Shown: positions 60,385 through 64,000 of the stretch, piece by piece
Layout: each line of letters opens with the position of its first letter
How positions within the stretch are numbered: the stretch's first letter is position 1
From: Pseudonocardia broussonetiae
Lineage (GTDB): Bacteria; Actinomycetota; Actinomycetes; Mycobacteriales; Pseudonocardiaceae
Length of the DNA stretch: 64,000 nt
Direction of reading: 5' to 3'
Assembly: GCF_013155125.1 (NCBI RefSeq)
Contig: NZ_CP053564.1
Coordinates: 3,355,501 to 3,419,500, forward strand
Program-made: the position numbers and the translations under genes
The notes under the pieces: model-generated
Databases searched by the model: none
Told to the model about the DNA's origin: nothing
What the model saw: the letters and a program-made list of their open reading frames with translations, nothing else

Positions 60385-61407
60385 AACCCCGCATCCCCGC
60401 GCGACGCCTTCGGACTCCGGTTCGACGTCCCCGACGGCTACCTCAACACCGCCAGCATCGGCGTCCCGCCCGCGCAGGCGGCCGACGCCGTCGCCGACGC
60501 GGTGCAGGGGTGGCGCTCCGGCACGGGCCGGCCCACCGACTTCGACGCCCCCGTCGCCACCGCCCGCGCCGCCTGGGCGCGGCTGGTGGGGGTGCCGGTC
60601 GAGCGGGTCGCGGTCGGGGCGACGGTGTCCGGGCTCGTGTCGCTGCTCGCCGCCGCGCTGCCGCCCCGCTCGCGGGTGCTCGTCGCGGAGGGGGAGTTCA
60701 CGAGCGTGACGTGGCCGTTCGCGGCGCGCGGGCACGAGCTCACCGAGGTGCCGCTCGACGAGGTCGGCGCGCGGGCCGCGGAGTTCGACGCCGTCGCCGT
60801 TTCCGTGGTGCAGTCCGCCGACGGCGCGATCGTCGACCTCGACGCCCTGCGCGCCGCCCGCGCCTCCGGCACCCGGGTCGTCCTGGACGCCACGCAGGCC
60901 ACCGGCTGGTTCGACGCCGACCTCGGCTGGGCCGACGCCGTCACCGGCGGCGCCTACAAGTGGCTGCTCAGCCCGCGCGGGGCGGCCTGGCTCGCGGTGC
61001 ACCCGGACTGGGAGGTGCCGGCCGAGCAGGCCGGCTGGTTCGCGGGCGCCCGGGTCTGGGACAGCGTCTACGGCCTGCCGCTGCGCCTGGCCGCCGACGC
61101 CCGGGCGCTCGACACCTCCCCGGCCTGGCTCTGCCACGTCGGCGCCGCCGTCGCGCTGCCCCTGCTCGCGGATCTCGACCGCGCCGCCGTCCGGGCCCAC
61201 TGCACCGGCCTCGCCGACGCCCTGCGCACCGGCCTCGGCCTGGAGCCCGCCGGGTCGGCGATCGTGGCGGTCCGCGCCCCGGGCGCCCAGGAGAAGCTCG
61301 ACGCGGCCGGGGTCGTCGGCGCCGCCCGGGCCGGCGCCGCCCGCCTGTCCTTCCACCTCTACAACACCCGGGCCGACGTCGACCGCGCGCTGGAGGCCCT
61401 CACCTGA
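60382..61407 (+). CDS. Class V PLP-dependent aminotransferase
   Basis: A 341-residue class V aminotransferase of the cysteine desulfurase/isopenicillin-epimerase-like fold. LNTASIGVPP starts the fold, VVLDATQATGWFDADLGW has the PLP-binding Asp and Gln, and TGGAYKWLLSPRGAAWL has the Schiff-base Lys in GAYKW. The substrate is unknown; small homologues act on amino acids or kynurenine-like compounds. GTG 60382 follows TAGGTT by 7 nt, so the mRNA is probably leaderless. Confidence 0.87.
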   Translation: MNPASPRDAFGLRFDVPDGYLNTASIGVPPAQAADAVADAVQGWRSGTGRPTDFDAPVATARAAWARLVGVPVERVAVGATVSGLVSLLAAALPPRSRVLVAEGEFTSVTWPFAARGHELTEVPLDEVGARAAEFDAVAVSVVQSADGAIVDLDALRAARASGTRVVLDATQATGWFDADLGWADAVTGGAYKWLLSPRGAAWLAVHPDWEVPAEQAGWFAGARVWDSVYGLPLRLAADARALDTSPAWLCHVGAAVALPLLADLDRAAVRAHCTGLADALRTGLGLEPAGSAIVAVRAPGAQEKLDAAGVVGAARAGAARLSFHLYNTRADVDRALEALT

Positions 61408-61428
61408 CCGGGCCCTCGTCGGCCCCCG

Positions 61429-61538
61429 CCCCGACTCGCGCGCAGCCACACCCCGACTCGCGCGCAGCCACACCCCGACTCGCGCGCAGCCACACCCCGA
61501 CTCGCGCGCCCTCACACCCCGACTCGCGCGGGGAAGGG
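61429..61538. repeat. Five 22-bp tandem repeats
   Basis: Units starting CCCCGACTCGCGCG begin at 61429, 61451, 61473, 61495 and 61517. The first three are identical, the fourth differs slightly and the fifth is partial. They lie in the convergent space between the aminotransferase and the ferritin-like gene. Confidence 0.85.
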
Positions 61539-61541
61539 GCG

Positions 61542-61997
61542 TCAGAGACCGGGGAAGAGGGGGATGGCGGGCGGGCTGCCGACCACCACCCGCCACCGGG
61601 CGCACCGCAGGGTGCCCTGGGTCATCGCGTCGAGGGCCGCCTGGCGCAGCGGGCGGTCCGTGGTGCGCTCGATCACCGACCGCCATGCGGCGAGCGCGTC
61701 GGTCTCCGCGACGACCGCCAGCGCCGCGGCCGACGCGGCGTCGACGACCGGCTGCGGCACGGCGTACGCCGGCTGCGCCGACACCGCCCGCGCCCCGATC
61801 TGCGACAGCGTCGTCTCGACCGCCGCCCGCAGCGTGCGGTGGGCCTCGGCGTCCTCGCGGGCCTGCGCCCGGTTCTGCGGCCCGAGGAACGCGACCGCCA
61901 GGCCGTAGCACCACAGCGCCGCGTGCTCGGCGGCCAGCGCCCCCTGCAGGGCGTCGGTGGACTCCTCGTCGAGCACGCTCGACCGTCGCGGCTCCAT
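61542..61997 (-). CDS. Ferritin-like DUF4439 protein
   Basis: A 151-residue four-helix protein. Helix 1 has LQGALAAEHAALWCYGL, and helix 2 has REDAEAHRTLRAAVETTL, placing Glu and His residues as in ferritin-like diiron sites. It corresponds to the M. tuberculosis Rv2844-like neighbour of proS and rimP. Metal binding is plausible but unproven. The ATG overlaps the stop of the upstream lipoprotein gene (TGATG), so the two are coupled. Confidence 0.82.
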   Translation of the reverse strand: MEPRRSSVLDEESTDALQGALAAEHAALWCYGLAVAFLGPQNRAQAREDAEAHRTLRAAVETTLSQIGARAVSAQPAYAVPQPVVDAASAAALAVVAETDALAAWRSVIERTTDRPLRQAALDAMTQGTLRCARWRVVVGSPPAIPLFPGL

Positions 61998-62467
61998 CAG
62001 CCCAGCACCGCCGCGTAGGTCCCGCAGCAGGCAGAGATCGAGGCCACGAGCCCGACGCGCTCGGCCGGCAGCGAGAGCACGGCCTCCGCGGCCGCCCGCG
62101 CCGACGCCGTGACGGCGGCGCGCAGGGCGGGCAGGTCGGCGACGGCGGGGGCAGCGGGCGGGGGAGCGGCGGGGGCGGCGGGCGCGGTGTCGCCTGCCAG
62201 GCGGGCGATCTCGGCGTCGAGGCGGGCCGCGTGCGCGGTGCGGGCGTCGACCAGGGGGTTCACGCGCTCGGCCAGGTCGGGGTCGGCGGCGACCAGGGCG
62301 GCGGCCAGTGCGGCGTCGGAGCGGGCGGCGCCGGCGAGCCCGATCAGCGGGTCGGGGCCGTCGTCGCGGACCGCGGCGCACCCGGAGAGCAGGCCGGGGG
62401 ACAGGGCGACCGGAGCCAGCGCGAGCGCGGCGAGCACCCGGCGGCGCGGGACGGCGTCGACCCGCAC
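61997..62467 (-). CDS. Lipoprotein paired with the ferritin-like protein
   Basis: A 156-residue predicted lipoprotein. The signal peptide RRRVLAALALAPVALSPGLLSGC has its lipobox Cys near residue 30. The mature part is helical and Ala-rich (ARSDAALAAALVAADPDLAERV; AARLDAEIARLAG) with a Pro/Ala linker, and resembles half of a ferritin-like bundle. It corresponds to the Rv2843-like gene in mycobacteria. GTG 62467 is chosen because AGGAGGG lies 4-5 nt upstream. It is divergent from rimP. Confidence 0.75.
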   Translation of the reverse strand: MRVDAVPRRRVLAALALAPVALSPGLLSGCAAVRDDGPDPLIGLAGAARSDAALAAALVAADPDLAERVNPLVDARTAHAARLDAEIARLAGDTAPAAPAAPPPAAPAVADLPALRAAVTASARAAAEAVLSLPAERVGLVASISACCGTYAAVLG

Positions 62468-62671
62468 GAGCCCTCCTGGCACGACCCCTCCTCGACGCCC
62501 GCCACCGGTCCTCGGCCGGGCGGGCGCCCATCCTGCCAGGCCGCCCGGGGCGTCCCGCCGCCGGAGCGCTGGCGGCCGTGGGGTTGCGGGCGGCGCGCTA
62601 CCCTTGCGGGCCCGTCCGGCCGTGCCGACGGACCCCGCCCCGGGCGGGACACTCGACGATCAGGAGAGCGC

Positions 62672-63244
62672 ATGTCCACCCACCGCCCCGCGCAGGAGGG
62701 CAGCCCGCTGCACGGCGTGCTGGAGCCCGTCGTGCGCGCCGCGGGGTTCGAGCTCGACGAGCTCGACGTGCACACCGTGGGCAGGCGGCACACCGTGCGC
62801 CTCGTGGTGGACGCCGACTCCGGGGTGGGCCTGGACGACATCGCGCGGGTCTCCCGGGCGGCGTCGGCCGAGCTCGAGGAGCACGAGGACCTGATCGCCG
62901 GGTCCTACACCCTCGAGGTCACCTCGCCCGGCGTCGACCGGCCGCTCACCCTGCCCCGGCACTGGCGCCGCGCCCACCTGCGGCAGGCGCTCGTCCGCAC
63001 CACCGACGGCCGCACCCTGACGGTGCGCGTCGGGGACGCCGGCGACGAGTCGGTCACCGTGCTCGTCGACGGCGCGCTGCGCGAGCTGCGCTACGCCGAC
63101 GTGGCGCACGCGGCCGTGCAGGTCGAGTTCCGCAAGCCGCCCGCCGCGGAGATCACGAAGCTCGGCGGACCCGCCCCCGGAGCGGACCACGACGCGGACC
63201 ACGACACAGAAACAACTGAAGACGACGAAGAGGACCTGGCATGA
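62672..63244 (+). CDS. rimP: Ribosome maturation factor RimP
   Basis: A 190-residue RimP, which assists 30S subunit maturation. The N-terminal domain has [39 protein letters not shown] and the signature [15 protein letters not shown]. The C-terminal SH3-like barrel follows, then an acidic tail ([15 protein letters not shown]). GGAGAGC precedes ATG 62672. TACCCT near 62600 is a likely -10 box. Its stop overlaps the nusA start (ATGA), the usual rimP-nusA operon. Confidence 0.96.
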   Translation: MSTHRPAQEGSPLHGVLEPVVRAAGFELDELDVHTVGRRHTVRLVVDADSGVGLDDIARVSRAASAELEEHEDLIAGSYTLEVTSPGVDRPLTLPRHWRRAHLRQALVRTTDGRTLTVRVGDAGDESVTVLVDGALRELRYADVAHAAVQVEFRKPPAAEITKLGGPAPGADHDADHDTETTEDDEEDLA

Positions 63245-64000
63245 ACGTCGACATCGCCGCCCTGCGCGCCATCGAGCGCGACAAGGACATCCCGTTCGAG
63301 ACGGTGATCGAGGCCATCGAGACCGCACTGCTCACCGCGTACAAGCACACCGACGGCCACGAGCCGCACGCCCGCATCGACATCGACCGCAAGTCCGGCC
63401 TGGTCCGCGTGATGGCGCAGGAGCTGGGCGAGGGCGGCGCCGTCGACCGCGAGTGGGACGACACCCCCGAGGGCTTCGGCCGGATCGCGGCCACCACCGC
63501 GCGGCAGGTCATCCTGCAGCGCCTGCGCGACGCCGAGCACGAGCGCACCTACGGCGAGTTCGCCACCAAGGAGGGCGAGATCGTCTCGGGCATCGTCTCG
63601 CGCGACGCCCGCGCCAACGCCCGCGGCGTCGTCATCGTCTCCCTGGGCGGGCAGACCGAGGGCGTGCTGCCCGCGGCCGAGCAGGTGCCGGGGGAGACCT
63701 ACCAGCACGGCGAGCGCATCCGCTGCTACGTCGTCGGCGTGACGCGCGGGATGCGCGGCACGCAGATCACCCTGAGCCGCACGCACCCCAACCTCGTGCG
63801 CAAGCTGTTCGCGTTCGAGGTGCCCGAGCTCGTCGACGGCACGGTGGAGATCGTCGCCGTGGCCCGCGAGGCCGGGCACCGCTCCAAGATCGCGGTCCGC
63901 TCGACCGTGCCCGGCGTCAACCCCAAGGGCAGCTGCATCGGCCCGATGGGGCAGCGCGTCCGCGGCGTGATGAGCGAGCTGGCCGGCGAGAAGATCGACA
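63241..64000 (+). CDS. nusA: Transcription termination/antitermination protein NusA (partial)
   Basis: The first 253 residues of NusA, truncated by the right window edge. The N-terminal RNA-polymerase-binding domain (about 1-105) starts [19 protein letters not shown]. The S1 domain (about 110-180) has [11 protein letters not shown] and [18 protein letters not shown]1 begins near 205 with [18 protein letters not shown] and [15 protein letters not shown]. NusA modulates pausing, termination and antitermination. The ATG overlaps the rimP stop. Confidence 0.97.
   Translation, partial: MNVDIAALRAIERDKDIPFETVIEAIETALLTAYKHTDGHEPHARIDIDRKSGLVRVMAQELGEGGAVDREWDDTPEGFGRIAATTARQVILQRLRDAEHERTYGEFATKEGEIVSGIVSRDARANARGVVIVSLGGQTEGVLPAAEQVPGETYQHGERIRCYVVGVTRGMRGTQITLSRTHPNLVRKLFAFEVPELVDGTVEIVAVAREAGHRSKIAVRSTVPGVNPKGSCIGPMGQRVRGVMSELAGEKID

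Noticed and set aside
61429..61538. CRISPR array
   Set aside because: Units are contiguous 22-bp repeats without unique spacers.

Overview
The window is very GC-rich actinobacterial chromosome. GTG starts are frequent, genes are tightly packed with many 4-nt ATGA/GTGA overlaps, and the housekeeping gene order resembles the Mycobacterium tuberculosis order hrcA-dnaJ2-rsmE-phoH-ybeY-CNNM-era-recO-uppS-zur/smtB-glyS-dgt and, separately, proS-(ferritin-like)-(lipoprotein)-rimP-nusA (synteny recalled from memory). The protein family set suggests a member of the Pseudonocardiaceae, possibly Pseudonocardia; I cannot confirm the genus without a database.

Layout. 1-1508: minus-strand accessory genes, including a VapBC-type toxin-antitoxin pair and an ASCH/winged-helix-like protein. 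1556-4536: hrcA, dnaJ, rsmE. 4796-6324: a lipoprotein hydrolase and an isochorismatase-family hydrolase separated by two hairpin repeats. 6317-11417: a two-gene minus-strand operon of an epsilon-poly-lysine-synthetase-like enzyme followed by an M1 aminopeptidase. 11640-24208: phoH, ybeY, a CNNM transporter, lhgO, era, recO and uppS, with several accessory oxidoreductases and methyltransferases. 24972-25744: smtB-zur metal regulators. 26161-28227: a DUF559/AbiEi-type gene embedded in two large arrays of CGCGCGGGAGC repeats, sitting between the metal regulators and glyS. 29941-32344: a CNNM operon with a 16-codon leader ORF and hairpin. 32528-40495: xdhC, DUF218, dgt, an ECF41-type sigma factor with a carboxymuconolactone decarboxylase-like partner, a secreted HNH nuclease, a DEAD-box helicase and a RIO kinase. 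40769-45246: a MetE-like protein, yaaA, and metY-metX behind an RRHVD-type leader peptide. 45261-45970: a gene-free array of GTTCCGCGGAAC palindromes. 45982-59859: a signalling island wrapped round proS, with four Ser/Thr kinases, an FHA protein, a pseudokinase and a membrane protein. 59902-64000: yjbQ, a class V aminotransferase, a ferritin-like protein, a lipoprotein, rimP and the start of nusA.

How they work together. Most genes serve translation and RNA maturation (era, ybeY, rsmE, TrmH-like, recO, glyS, proS, rimP, nusA, DEAD-box), proteostasis (hrcA, dnaJ), cell-wall lipid carrier synthesis (uppS), metal homeostasis (zur, smtB, CNNM) and methionine synthesis (metY, metX). The accessory content that stands out is the pls-like/M1 pair, the kinase-FHA-pseudokinase island, two candidate leader-peptide regulators, and several distinct families of palindromic or tandem intergenic repeats. 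A recurring TANNNT hexamer 6-7 nt before a GTG/ATG suggests many leaderless transcripts. No tRNA, rRNA, CRISPR array, transposase or phage gene was recognised.
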